A stretch of 64,000 nucleotides of DNA. Origin: Maritimibacter sp. HL-12. GTDB lineage: Bacteria; Pseudomonadota; Alphaproteobacteria; Rhodobacterales; Rhodobacteraceae. Positions 28,293-37,163 of this stretch are shown here, piece by piece; position 1 is the stretch's first letter; every line of letters starts with the position of its first letter. The stretch spans positions 372,001 to 436,000 of the forward strand of contig NZ_FXBQ01000001.1 of the NCBI RefSeq assembly GCF_900177545.1. The letters run 5' to 3'. The notes under the pieces are model-generated. The model saw only the letters and a program-made list of their open reading frames with translations. It was not told the DNA's origin and made no database searches. The translations under genes were made by a program, and so were the position numbers.

Positions 28293-28972
28293 CCCCCGAA
28301 GCCGCGCTGGCAGCCCTCGAAGCGCTGGCCGACCCCGGCCGCGCAGAAGGTGCGGCGGCCTATCACAAGGCCCCGCGCCGCTATCTCGGGGTGCCCAACC
28401 CGGCGATCAACGATCTCACCACCGAATGGCGGCGCGCGCTCGATGTGCCCGCCCGGGTAGCGCTGGCCGGGGCGCTGTGGCAAACCGATATCCACGAGGC
28501 GCGGATCGCGGCGGCCAAGCTGCTCACCCAGGCGCGGCTGCGTCCCGACGAAGCCGCCTGGGCGTTGATCGCCTCGTGGGTGCCAGATTTCGATGCTTGG
28601 GCGATCGCCGATCACGCCTGTATTGCCGGGCAGAAACGGCTGGTGGCCGATCCCGCCCGGATCGACGAGGTGGCGGCATGGACGCAGTCCGACCACATGT
28701 GGACCCGTCGCGCCGCGCTTGTCATCACCCTGCCCTGGACCCGGCAGAACCATCCCAAACCCGCCGAACTGGCGATCCGTGACCGGGTGCTGGGCTGGGC
28801 CGCCGCGTATGTAGACGATCCTGCGTGGTTCATCCAGAAAGCGGTGGCCTGGTGGCTGCGCGATCTCTCCCGGCATGATCCGGAGCGCACCCGCGCCTTC
28901 CTGGCCGAGCACGGCGCGAGGATGAAGCCCTTCGCGCGCAAGGAAGCGGCGAAACACCTCGCCGCCACGTAA
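28289..28972 (+). CDS. AlkD-like HEAT-repeat DNA alkylation repair protein
   Basis: Protein of 227 residues built of helical HEAT-like repeats, as in the DNA glycosylase AlkD, which removes N3- and N7-alkylated purines. DFDAWAIADHAC and DHMWTRRAALV hold the Trp, Asp and Arg positions typical of the family. The start overlaps the glmS stop by four bases (ATGA), so translation is coupled, although the functions seem unrelated. A frequent family annotation is simply DNA alkylation repair protein; activity is inferred. Confidence 0.83.
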   Translation: MTPEAALAALEALADPGRAEGAAAYHKAPRRYLGVPNPAINDLTTEWRRALDVPARVALAGALWQTDIHEARIAAAKLLTQARLRPDEAAWALIASWVPDFDAWAIADHACIAGQKRLVADPARIDEVAAWTQSDHMWTRRAALVITLPWTRQNHPKPAELAIRDRVLGWAAAYVDDPAWFIQKAVAWWLRDLSRHDPERTRAFLAEHGARMKPFARKEAAKHLAAT

Positions 28973-29051
28973 CACGCAGGACCGCGCCGCCGGGCGATGT
29001 TGACTTGCCGCCGCCGCCGTTGAACCGTGACCCGGGAGGAGGAAAACCTTG

Positions 29052-31259
29052 ATGAGCTTGGCGCGATCGACACCGGGTTGGGCCGCGATGCTCTTGGCCG
29101 TCGCGTGCCTTGCCGGGTTCGCGACCGGTGCCCCTGCGCAAGGCGAAGGCCCTCTGGCAGAGGCCCGCGCTGCCGAGGCCCGGCTTGATTTTGCCGCTGC
29201 CTACGCCCTGCTTGAAACCGCGATGTCTGCCGCGCCCGGCAGCGCGGCCCCCTACCTTGCGCGCGCCGGGCTGCACCGCAAGCTCGCCCGGCCCGCGCTA
29301 GCCCTCGCCGATCTCGACCGCGCCCGCACCCTTGCCCCCGACGATCCCTCGCCGCTCGTGGAGATCGGTGAAATCTGGCTCGAAAACAACGCGCTGCGCC
29401 AATCCATCGGGGCCTTCGACGCGGCGCTGGAACGCGCCCCCGAGCACCTGCCGGCGCTGGCGGGGCGCGCGCGCGCCCATGCCAAGGCCGGCCTCACCGG
29501 CAACGCCCTCGCGGATTTCGATCGCGCGCTGAGCCTCGCCCCCGACGACACCACGCTCATAGACGCCCGCAGCGCGCTGATCGAGGCCCGGGCCGCCCAA
29601 CGGGTCACCGCGATTTCCTATGATCCCTCGGCGCTGATGGAGCCGGAGTTTCGCATCGACGAAGGCAGGCCCGAAGCCGCCGACCGGCTCGTGATCGTCG
29701 AAGCGGGCAACGAGCTTGCCACCGACGCGGACGGCGTCGACCCGGCCGCGTTGGCCCAGGCCGTTGCTGCCGGCGCGCTGCATCTCACCCGGCTCTTCAC
29801 CTACACCGGGCAGGACAGCGCGATCTGGGCCAATCTCGCGCTGATCTGCGGCGGACCCGAGGCCCAGGCCGCGATGCGCGCGGCTTTGACCGCCGAGGAA
29901 GGCCGTGCGGCGCTCGCCAGCATCGACGCGGGCGGCGATCTCGCCCCGCTCAAGGCCCTGGTGCGCGCGGCCTATGCCCGCTCGGGGGTCGATGTCGACC
30001 GGGTTGAAACCTGCGCCTTCAACCGCGGGCAAGCCTTGCGCTACCTTGCCGAATGGACCGGGAAGCAAGAAGGCCAGGCCTGGAAAGGCGTGAACTTCTA
30101 CGATTTCTGGCCGGTCTATATCTGGAACGACACAGTTATTACGCGCGCTGAGGCGAATGCCCGCCTTGCGGGCCTGTTGCCCGCCGAGCCCGGAGCGCCA
30201 GAGGAACCGCGGGCCGCAGGCGCGCAAGGCGCAATCGACGACACCGGCGACGGCGCGACAGGCGCCGCACCGGAGGCCGAAATGCCGCTGGCGCAAGATT
30301 CGCAGGCGGATGGCTCCAGCCTTGCCGACGCACCAGACATGGGCGCGCCGCCCGCCTCCGGCACCGCGTCCGAGGCACAGGTGCCTGCCCCTGAAGACCC
30401 CGCACCCGATCCGACCTTGCCGCCCGAAACCACCGCGCACCTGCCGGCCCCGGTTACGGCCGAGGGCCGCGTGCCGGTGGAGCTTCGCGGGATCTATGCC
30501 CCCGGTCTGGTCGACTGCCTTGCCTACGGCGCACGGCGTGACGCCGCCACCACGCTCGACGAGATCCTGCCTGCCCTGAACCCGCTCGACGGCCCGCCGA
30601 TCGGGACCGTGCTGCTCGCCAGCCAACGCCTTCACCTCTTCAACGCGACCGGCACCGAATGCGGGCTCGCGGCCTTGCCCGAAACCGGCTCCAACGCGGC
30701 ATGGCGCGGCGACTTCGCCTGTGTCAACGCGCTCGCGGCCGGTGTCGTCACACCGCTGGAGCTTGTCCGCATTGAAAGCGACGGTCCGGCCCCGCAACTC
30801 GAAGCCCGGCTGGGCACGGCCGAACCGGTAACCTTGGTCCAGTGCCGTCCCTTCGGCCTGCTCGGGCGCGACGCCGCACCGATCTGGGACTTCGACGAGC
30901 CCGGCTGCCGGTCACGCGCGCCGGTCGGCGGCGCGGCGTTCGAGTTCCGCGCGACCGCGGGCGGTCAACTCGCGCTCCACATCACGCCCGATGGCGCGCT
31001 GACAGAGGCCACCGCGCCCCGGCTCAGACTAGACGGCCTGGCCTGGGACACCGGCACCCCAACCCGGGAGGCGGGCGCTTGGCGCTTCGATTTGGGGGCG
31101 TTTTCCGCGGCAAGCGAACGCCTCGAACTCGGACTGTTTCTCGACCTGATCGGGCCGGGCGGCGGCGTTGATCTGCGCCTGCCGCTCCTCGGCAGCAGTG
31201 CCGCCATGGCTCGACTTGCCGCTTGCGCCGCGAGCCAGGCGGGTGACGACAACGGATGA
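29052..31259 (+). CDS. Exported TPR protein with unrecognised C-terminal domain
   Basis: Protein of 735 residues with a signal peptide (hydrophobic AAMLLAVACLAGFA, cleavage likely after APAQG). About three to four tetratricopeptide repeats span 33-180. A middle domain spans about 195-370. A low-complexity acidic Ala/Pro linker covers about 375-480, and a C-terminal, partly beta region with several Cys spans about 480-730. The TPR part suggests protein binding in the periplasm. I do not recognise the rest. GGGAGGAGG precedes the start; a TTG one codon earlier is possible. It stands alone, convergent with the GGDEF gene. Confidence 0.75.
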   Translation: MSLARSTPGWAAMLLAVACLAGFATGAPAQGEGPLAEARAAEARLDFAAAYALLETAMSAAPGSAAPYLARAGLHRKLARPALALADLDRARTLAPDDPSPLVEIGEIWLENNALRQSIGAFDAALERAPEHLPALAGRARAHAKAGLTGNALADFDRALSLAPDDTTLIDARSALIEARAAQRVTAISYDPSALMEPEFRIDEGRPEAADRLVIVEAGNELATDADGVDPAALAQAVAAGALHLTRLFTYTGQDSAIWANLALICGGPEAQAAMRAALTAEEGRAALASIDAGGDLAPLKALVRAAYARSGVDVDRVETCAFNRGQALRYLAEWTGKQEGQAWKGVNFYDFWPVYIWNDTVITRAEANARLAGLLPAEPGAPEEPRAAGAQGAIDDTGDGATGAAPEAEMPLAQDSQADGSSLADAPDMGAPPASGTASEAQVPAPEDPAPDPTLPPETTAHLPAPVTAEGRVPVELRGIYAPGLVDCLAYGARRDAATTLDEILPALNPLDGPPIGTVLLASQRLHLFNATGTECGLAALPETGSNAAWRGDFACVNALAAGVVTPLELVRIESDGPAPQLEARLGTAEPVTLVQCRPFGLLGRDAAPIWDFDEPGCRSRAPVGGAAFEFRATAGGQLALHITPDGALTEATAPRLRLDGLAWDTGTPTREAGAWRFDLGAFSAASERLELGLFLDLIGPGGGVDLRLPLLGSSAAMARLAACAASQAGDDNG

Positions 31260-31284
31260 CCCCCGCGCGGCAGTGTCTCGGCCG

Positions 31285-32349
31285 TCAGCCAGGCCCGGAG
31301 CGCTCACGCTGCGGCGCCGTTTGCGCGACCGGCGGCGCTTCGGGCGCATCCCGGTGCGCTTCGAGAGTCGCGTCGAAGAAGGTGCATTGCGCCCGCCCGC
31401 GCGATTTGGATGCATAGAGCGCCGCGTCGGCATCGCGCATCATCCGCGCGGCCTCGGGCAGGGCATATTGCGACGAGCGCACAAGCCCGATCGAGGCAGA
31501 AATCTGCGCATGCTGCGTGCCGAAGGGCACCGGCTCCTCAAGTTTCCCGATCATCCGCTCGGCGATGCACAACATCTGCGCTTCGTCGGTTATCCCCTTG
31601 AAAACGATGACGAACTCATCCCCGCCAACGCGCACGACCTCATCCTCGGCCCGGGATTCCTCGCGCAGGATCCGGGCCACCTCGGTGAGCACGAGATCGC
31701 CCGCAGCGTGACCGAGCGTATCGTTGACCTGTTTGAAGAAGTCGAGATCGAGGTGCATGAGGGTGAACGGGGTCTGCCGCGCGATCAGGCGTTCGAGCAC
31801 GTGATCGAGCGCGCGCCGGTTGCTCAGCCCGGTGAGCGTATCGCTGCGCGCTTCGGCCTCGGCCATGGTCTTGGCGCCGTGCAATCGCTCGTTGAGCTTG
31901 CGGCTCTCGGCCATCGCGGCCGACTTGGCCTCGACCAGGTAGAGCATTTCCAGCGTCAGATCTGTGGCGGCGAAATCGGACCCGGCAAGGCCAAACCGCG
32001 CCACCGCGTCGATCACGGCGATGCCGAAGGAAAGGTTGACGAGCACGCCCTGCCCCGCCTGCAACCGCACCGCCGTGCCGATCAACGGCGTGCGCGCCGG
32101 ATCGCGCAGGCGCAGGTGCAGTTTTTTTCCGGCCCGCTCGGTGATCGCGTCGAGGCTCTCGACCCGACGTGGGCGGCGGGCTTCGAACAGGTCGAAGAAG
32201 GCCGCACCGACAACCGGTGCCGCCGGATGGATCTTGTGCACGACCGGCCCGGCATGGGTGACGATGCCGCCCCGGTCGGTGACGACATGCATCGGCATCA
32301 GGATATCGAAGGCATTGGCATCGAGGCATACGTGCGTTTCGCTCTGCAT
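31285..32349 (-). CDS. HNOBA-GGDEF diguanylate cyclase
   Basis: Protein of 354 residues. The N-terminus (about 15-140) resembles the heme-NO-binding-associated (HNOBA) PAS-like domain of guanylate cyclases (MPMHVVTDRGGIVTHAGPVVHKI). A coiled coil follows (about 140-170), then a catalytic GGDEF domain with an intact RVGGDEFVIVF site and an intact inhibitory RxxD (RAED) five residues before it. It should make cyclic-di-GMP. Twenty bases upstream lies the H-NOX-like gene, its probable sensory partner. Confidence 0.87.
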   Translation of the reverse strand: MQSETHVCLDANAFDILMPMHVVTDRGGIVTHAGPVVHKIHPAAPVVGAAFFDLFEARRPRRVESLDAITERAGKKLHLRLRDPARTPLIGTAVRLQAGQGVLVNLSFGIAVIDAVARFGLAGSDFAATDLTLEMLYLVEAKSAAMAESRKLNERLHGAKTMAEAEARSDTLTGLSNRRALDHVLERLIARQTPFTLMHLDLDFFKQVNDTLGHAAGDLVLTEVARILREESRAEDEVVRVGGDEFVIVFKGITDEAQMLCIAERMIGKLEEPVPFGTQHAQISASIGLVRSSQYALPEAARMMRDADAALYASKSRGRAQCTFFDATLEAHRDAPEAPPVAQTAPQRERSGPG

Positions 32350-32369
32350 CTTGCCCTCCGCCGCCGCGC

Positions 32370-32975
32370 CTAGCCCGCGCGCTGCGCCAGCGCGAAGCCA
32401 CGACCTTCGGTAAAATCTGCCTCCAGAAGACGGATCGCGAGCCGGGCATCGCCCATACCGGCACCGCCCTGCGTGAGTCGCCTCTCCTGCTCGATCACAA
32501 CGAGCGCACCGTAATCATCGGCCATCGCCTGCAAAAGCCCGGTCAGGACCGGCGCAAACTCCGGCGGCGCATCATCGCACCGAAGCAGGTAGTCGCCCGG
32601 GCCACGCTCTTCCAGCACGATGTCAGGCAGCAGCAGGTCGGGCACGGCAAGCCGCACCCGCCCGCTCAGATCTTCCAGCGAGGCCAGGAAACCCTCATAG
32701 TCCACCCCGCCGAACCGCAAGAGCCGGCGCACGCGTTCCGAGGCCGGATGGGTGGCGAGAAAGATGCCGAAGTCTTCCAGCAGGGCCTCGGCGGGCTTGT
32801 CGAGGCGAACCGCCGTATCCGCCAGAAGCTGGGCGGCGAGCCCGTCGTCATAGTGAAACATCGGTTCGAAATGCTCGAGTCCGGCATCGAGGCGCTCGAC
32901 AAGCCCTGCCCAATGCCCCTCTCCGTAGGTGTTGCGCACGAAGCTTTCGAACGCGCAGATGATCAAGCCGTGCAT
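32370..32975 (-). CDS. H-NOX-like protein lacking the heme ligand
   Basis: Protein of 201 residues with the heme-NO/oxygen-binding (HNOB) fold: N-terminal MHGLIICAFESFVRNTYGEGHW and RRLLRFGGVDYEGFLASLEDL. In canonical members the next residues include the heme-ligating His (LDNLHARV type). Here the site reads LEDLSGRV, with Ser in its place. The YxSxR heme-propionate motif also appears lost (LLRCDD). It therefore probably does not bind heme in the usual way. It is cotranscribed with the HNOBA-GGDEF gene. The ATG at 32975 has an AAGGACGG site. Confidence 0.82.
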   Translation of the reverse strand: MHGLIICAFESFVRNTYGEGHWAGLVERLDAGLEHFEPMFHYDDGLAAQLLADTAVRLDKPAEALLEDFGIFLATHPASERVRRLLRFGGVDYEGFLASLEDLSGRVRLAVPDLLLPDIVLEERGPGDYLLRCDDAPPEFAPVLTGLLQAMADDYGALVVIEQERRLTQGGAGMGDARLAIRLLEADFTEGRGFALAQRAG

Positions 32976-33075
32976 GGGTTGCCGTCCTTTCCGTGCGCGA
33001 CCTTGGCCCGGAGACGTTAACGAAGACCGAAGCCGCTTTCGCGTTTTCGTTCGATTTTTTTCTATCCCCGGCGCT

Positions 33076-33783
33076 TCAGCCGGCGTCGAGCCAGCCCGGC
33101 AGGTGGCCGATATCGGGCAGCACCACGTCGGCCAGCGGGGCCAGGTCTGCCGCGCCCGCGGGGCCGCTGAGCACCGCCACAACCTGCATCCCCGCGGCGC
33201 GCCCGGCGATGAGGTCGTGGGTGCTGTCGCCCACCATCACCACGCGGGCGGGCACCAGCCCGGCGGCCTCGGCGAAGGCGAGGCACATGCCGGGCGCGGG
33301 CTTGCCGCCGTGACCACTGTCGTAGCCCGCGATGAAATCGAACATCTGCTCCACCCCCGCCGCCGCAAGATGCGCGCGCGCCGGGGCTTCGGCGTCGTTG
33401 GTCGCCACCCCGAGGCGCAAACCCCGGGCCTTCAGCGCGCCGAGCAAGGCGGTGAGCGGCACCGCCTCGGCCATCGGCGCCCGGGCGGCCTCGGCGTTCA
33501 ACCGGGCCACCACGTCGGAGACCGGCAAGCCGAGCACCGGCACGAGCGCCTGCGCGGTTTGCTCCGGGGTGCCGGCAATCGCCACGGACTCGGGGCGGAA
33601 CGCCCGCGCGGCGAGGTCGAATCCCACCGCATCGGCGAGCGCGGCCCGCAGCGCCATGTCGCCCCCGCCCCAATGGCCGATCAGGGCCTCGACCCAGGCC
33701 ACCCAGGTTGCGTTGAAATCGAACAGGGTGCCGTCCTTGTCGAACAGCACGCCATCGGCACGGCGCTCAGGTCCAGTGGACAT
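33076..33783 (-). CDS. HAD-family phosphatase
   Basis: HAD hydrolase of 235 residues: FDKDGTLFDF nucleophile motif, GVATNDAEAPAR motif II, and MVGDSTHDLIAGRAAG metal site. It resembles phosphoglycolate phosphatase and other small-sugar phosphatases; the substrate is not decided. The ATG at 33783 is preferred over a GTG two codons earlier. Its first codons overlap the end of the DUF3572 gene by 17 bases, so both belong to one leftward unit. Confidence 0.82.
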   Translation of the reverse strand: MSTGPERRADGVLFDKDGTLFDFNATWVAWVEALIGHWGGGDMALRAALADAVGFDLAARAFRPESVAIAGTPEQTAQALVPVLGLPVSDVVARLNAEAARAPMAEAVPLTALLGALKARGLRLGVATNDAEAPARAHLAAAGVEQMFDFIAGYDSGHGGKPAPGMCLAFAEAAGLVPARVVMVGDSTHDLIAGRAAGMQVVAVLSGPAGAADLAPLADVVLPDIGHLPGWLDAG

Positions 33784-34045
33784 CGCCACCCCCGGGAAGT
33801 GCCGCGCGTGCCGTCATCGGCGCGTGGTAGTCGAGCCCGGCGCTGTCGCAGAACGCCGTGACCCAGGCGTCGTCCATGGTGATGAAATCGAGCAGTGCGC
33901 CGAGGAAGGCCGGATCGCGCGCGCCATCGCGCAAGTCGACCTCGCTGGCACCGGAAGCGCCCAGAAACACCGGCAAAAGCTCTTCGTTGGCGGCAATCCA
34001 GGCCAATGCGCGCAGGGCGATTGTTTCGGCGAAATCCGGCGTCAT
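33767..34045 (-). CDS. DUF3572 family protein
   Basis: Small acidic, helical protein of 92 residues (MTPDFAETIALRALAWIAANEELLPVFLG and DLRDGARDPAFLGALLDFITMDD) matching the alphaproteobacterial DUF3572 family of unknown function. The frame is open upstream to 34201, but the Met at 34045 gives the usual family start. It diverges from the PleD-like regulator at 34140 by about 95 bases, a pairing typical of this group of bacteria. No catalytic motif is visible. Confidence 0.8.
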   Translation of the reverse strand: MTPDFAETIALRALAWIAANEELLPVFLGASGASEVDLRDGARDPAFLGALLDFITMDDAWVTAFCDSAGLDYHAPMTARAALPGGGDVHWT

Positions 34046-34139
34046 TGGTATGGGGCTCGCTGTTGGAAACTCTTTGTTAACGATTCTGAGGCATCTCTTA
34101 CCAAACAACCCGCAATTGGACACGCCCGGATCGCAGAAC

Positions 34140-35534
34140 ATGGCAGGTCGCATTCTCATAGCCGATTCGACAGCGACCAACAGGATCGTCCTGAAGGTCA
34201 AGCTCGCCGCGGCGCGTTACCAGACGGTGCAAGCGGTCAGCGGCTCCGAGGCGCTGGCGATCGCCAGGGCCACCCGGCCCGACCTCGTGATCATCGATGC
34301 CCACCTCGCGGAATGCGGCGGTGCCTGCCTCTGCGCGCGGCTCAAGGCCGATCCCGAGACCCGCGCGATCCCGGTTCTGGTGATCGACGGTGCCCCGAGC
34401 CAGAAGGCGCGCCTCGCGGCCCTGCGCGCGGGTGCCGACGACTACCTCGCCAAGCCGCTCGACGAACCGAGCCTGCTGGCCCTCGTGCGCGCGTTGATGC
34501 GCACCCGCGCAACCCACGACGAGCTTGCCCGGAGGCAGAACACCGCCGAGGCGCTCGGTTTTGCCGAGCCGGTCGCCACCTTCACCCGTCAGGCGCAGGT
34601 CACCCTGATCGCGCCGGCCGCCGAAACCGCGCTTGGCTGGCGTCGCGCGCTCGGTGCGCGTCACCCGGCGCAGTTTGCCACCTCGACCCGTACCCAGGCC
34701 CTCGACGCGATCGGCGCAAGCGATGCCTCCGACGCCTTTGTCATCGCCGCCGATCTCGCGCGGCACGGCGACGGGATCGGCCTTGTCAGCGAATTGCGCT
34801 CGCGCGGTGCCACCCGTCATGCCGTGATCATCATCCTGGACGAGGCCAACGCCCCCGGCACCGTGGCCATGGCGCTCGACATCGGCGCCAGCGCGGTCGT
34901 TTCCGGATCGTTCGACGCCGAGGAGATCGCGATTCGCCTTGAAACCCTGCTGGCCCGCAAAAACGAGGCCGACATGCTGCGCAACCGCCTCGATGAACGC
35001 CTCGGCCTCGCCCTGCGAGACCCGCTCACCGGGCTCTACAATCGCCGCTATGGCAATGCCTACCTTGACCGGATGATCACGGGAGCGGCCAAGACCGGCC
35101 AGCCTTTCGCACTGATGCTGCTCGATCTCGACCGGTTCAAGACGGTCAACGACAGCTTTGGCCACGTCGTCGGCGACGAGGTTCTGATCGAGGCCGGCAA
35201 ACGGCTGGGCGAAAACCTGCGCGAAATCGACCTGCTGGCGCGGTACGGCGGCGAGGAATTCGTCATCGCCCTGCCCGAAACCGGGCTCGAAGGTGCCCAG
35301 ATCGCCGCCGAACGGTTGCGCCGGGTGATCGGCGAAACCCCGATCTGCCTCGCGACGCAGGGCGTCGAGGTGCCCGTCACCGTGTCGATCGGTGTCGCGG
35401 TCTACGCAGGCGGCGCACAGGGCGACACCCTGCCCACGCCGCAAAACCTCATCGAACAGGCCGACGCCGCGCTCTATGCCTCCAAGAGCGACGGGCGCAA
35501 CCTCGTGACCTTCGCCGGCGGGCGCGCCGCCTGA
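34140..35534 (+). CDS. pleD: PleD-like response regulator with GGDEF domain
   Basis: Protein of 464 residues with two receiver domains and a diguanylate cyclase. Receiver 1 (1-125) keeps the phospho-acceptor Asp (LVIIDAHL) and the Lys (LAKPL), but its acidic pair is reduced to ADS and the usual Thr is absent (PVLVIDGA). Receiver 2 (about 150-280) is degenerate. The GGDEF domain reads RYGGEEFVIALPE with an intact RxxD inhibitory site (REID). It should make cyclic-di-GMP. The ATG at 34140 is chosen because the receiver begins there. The altered receiver may respond unusually. Confidence 0.87.
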   Translation: MAGRILIADSTATNRIVLKVKLAAARYQTVQAVSGSEALAIARATRPDLVIIDAHLAECGGACLCARLKADPETRAIPVLVIDGAPSQKARLAALRAGADDYLAKPLDEPSLLALVRALMRTRATHDELARRQNTAEALGFAEPVATFTRQAQVTLIAPAAETALGWRRALGARHPAQFATSTRTQALDAIGASDASDAFVIAADLARHGDGIGLVSELRSRGATRHAVIIILDEANAPGTVAMALDIGASAVVSGSFDAEEIAIRLETLLARKNEADMLRNRLDERLGLALRDPLTGLYNRRYGNAYLDRMITGAAKTGQPFALMLLDLDRFKTVNDSFGHVVGDEVLIEAGKRLGENLREIDLLARYGGEEFVIALPETGLEGAQIAAERLRRVIGETPICLATQGVEVPVTVSIGVAVYAGGAQGDTLPTPQNLIEQADAALYASKSDGRNLVTFAGGRAA

Positions 35535-35602
35535 ACGCCACCGCCCCGGCGCATGGTTCGTGTCAAACGCGAACAAACCCGGCAACGGACACCGAGATCG
35601 CC

Positions 35603-36109
35603 TCAGCGCTTGCGGTCGCCGCGCGCCATGCGGTCTTCCATCCGCTCGGCGAAGGCAGACCGCTCTGCCGGGCTCATGCCCGCGAGCACGTCGAGCAGGG
35701 CCGCGCGCCCGGCCTCCACGCGCGCCGACACCCGCGCCTGCTGCGCCGCCATCACCGTCTCCAGCGCCGCACGCTCGAAGGGCTCCGCCTTCAGCGCGGC
35801 GATGATCCGGGCAAACTCGGCTTCCAGCGCGGCCCGGTCGGGCCGGGCGGCCTCGCCCCGCCGCCGCAAGGCCTCGCCGATCTCGCCCCGCGCCTCGTGC
35901 GGCAGGGCGGCAAAGAACGGCGCGAACCCGGTCGAATGCAGCGCGGTGCGGTCGAAACCGGGGCCCCCCGGTGCCCGCCCGTCGCGCAGATGAGCCCCGG
36001 TGATCGCCCCCAGCACCAGAAGGTTCATGACCAGCGAAACCGCCAGCAGCACCTTCGGCCAGCGCCGGGGTCGCTTCGCCGCGTCCTGGGTCGGGAAATC
36101 GTCGCTCAT
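35603..36109 (-). CDS. Spy/CpxP-like periplasmic heavy-metal sensor family protein
   Basis: Protein of 168 residues with one N-terminal membrane segment (VLLAVSLVMNLLVLGAITGAHL, about 20-41) and a long helical, charged periplasmic part with many Arg and Glu, like Spy/CpxP and related sensor proteins. It overlaps the stop of the putative anti-sigma gene by four bases, so it is translationally coupled to it. This places it in the same regulon as the ECF sigma factor. A role in envelope stress sensing is inferred. Confidence 0.75.
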   Translation of the reverse strand: MSDDFPTQDAAKRPRRWPKVLLAVSLVMNLLVLGAITGAHLRDGRAPGGPGFDRTALHSTGFAPFFAALPHEARGEIGEALRRRGEAARPDRAALEAEFARIIAALKAEPFERAALETVMAAQQARVSARVEAGRAALLDVLAGMSPAERSAFAERMEDRMARGDRKR

Positions 36110-36501
36110 TGTCCGCCCTCCTCGTAGAACGCCGCCAATCCGTCATCGGCGGGCAGGATGTCTTCCAGCGCATAGCTCGCGGCACCGTCGGCCAGGAGCA
36201 ACCCGCCCGACAAGGTGTCGAGACGCTCGGGCGAGACGAAACCGAACCAGACCCCGGCGAGCGTGGCCGTTACCAGCCCGGCCAGCGTGGTCCAGCCCCC
36301 CAGGCCATCGACGAACCGCGCCCAGGGTCCGGGCCGTGCCATCGGCCGCGGTGGCCGGTCACGCGCCGCCTGCAGGTTTTCCGCGTCGGCAAGAATGCGC
36401 GCCATCAACCCCGCGGAAGGCTCCGGTGTCTCGGCCCGCGCCGCAGCAAACATCGCGTCGAGCGCGGTGTCATCCAGCTTGTCCGGTTCAGTCTTCGACA
36501 T
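36106..36501 (-). CDS. Putative membrane anti-sigma factor
   Basis: Protein of 131 residues: a short N-terminal acidic cytoplasmic region (DKLDDTALDAMFAAARAE), a single membrane segment near 72-92 (TTLAGLVTATLAGVWFGFV), and a short periplasmic tail. No zinc-binding HxxxCxxC is present, so it is not a ZAS-type factor. It overlaps the ECF sigma gene by 14 bases and the Spy-like gene by four, the usual context of an anti-sigma protein. The ATG at 36501 follows GAGGAG. The function rests mostly on context. Confidence 0.68.
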   Translation of the reverse strand: MSKTEPDKLDDTALDAMFAAARAETPEPSAGLMARILADAENLQAARDRPPRPMARPGPWARFVDGLGGWTTLAGLVTATLAGVWFGFVSPERLDTLSGGLLLADGAASYALEDILPADDGLAAFYEEGGQ

Positions 36502-37075
36502 ATCCCAACTCCTCGCGCCTCTGGCCAAGGCTGGCCGCCAGCGCCCGTTTGCCCCGGGCGATCAGACTCTCGACCGCCTCGACGCTGATTTGCAGAACCT
36601 CCGCGATCTCGGGGTTCGTCCGCCCCTCGATATGGCGCAGCACCACCGCCACGCGCTGGCGCTCCGGCAGGGCCGCGAGCGCCTCGTCGAGCGCGCGCGC
36701 CCGCGCCGCCTGCATCATTTCCGCCAGAGCCCCCGGGCGCTCGTCTTCCGGCTCCGGGATCGTGTCGAGCCCGACGCCCCGGCGGCGGCGCAGCCGATCG
36801 GTGCACAGGTTGGACGTCACCCGGTAGAGCCAGGTGCTGACCTTGGCCTCACCCGGCCGCCACTCCGGCGCGACCCGCCAGAGCCGCAGCATGGCTTCCT
36901 GCGTGACATCCTCGGCCTCGTGCCGGTCGCCGCCCAACATGCGCGCGGCAAAGCCCATCACCCGGGGAGCAAGCCGCACCGTGAGCGCCCGCGCGGCAGT
37001 GCGGTCGCCGTTGCCGAAGGCAACCAGCAGAGCCTCGTCAGATTGCTCGCTCCGGGCGTCGAATGCCATTTTCAT
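36488..37075 (-). CDS. ECF-type RNA polymerase sigma factor
   Basis: Sigma-70 family ECF factor of 195 residues. Region 2 (about 20-90; DRHEAEDVTQEAMLRLWR, TWLYRVTSNLCTDRLRRRR) binds the -10 element. Region 4 (about 135-185; ALPERQRVAVVLRHIEGRTNPEIAEVLQISVEAVESLIARGKRAL) binds the -35 element. The start is the ATG at 37075 after a GGAG; a Met two codons later is possible. It precedes and overlaps its putative anti-sigma. The EF-hand gene lies 88 bases upstream on the same strand. Confidence 0.9.
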   Translation of the reverse strand: MKMAFDARSEQSDEALLVAFGNGDRTAARALTVRLAPRVMGFAARMLGGDRHEAEDVTQEAMLRLWRVAPEWRPGEAKVSTWLYRVTSNLCTDRLRRRRGVGLDTIPEPEDERPGALAEMMQAARARALDEALAALPERQRVAVVLRHIEGRTNPEIAEVLQISVEAVESLIARGKRALAASLGQRREELGYVED

Positions 37076-37163
37076 CACGTCTCCGGCCTAGACCTTCCGC
37101 ATCGACGCGGCAACAGCCAGGCATCCCGGGCGGAGGTGCGTCGCCCGGGCCATATTCGCGGGC

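Noticed and set aside
34098-36185. 695-codon minus-strand frame opposite pleD
   Set aside because: It overlaps pleD and the Spy-like gene in a different frame. PleD domains are unambiguous on the plus strand.
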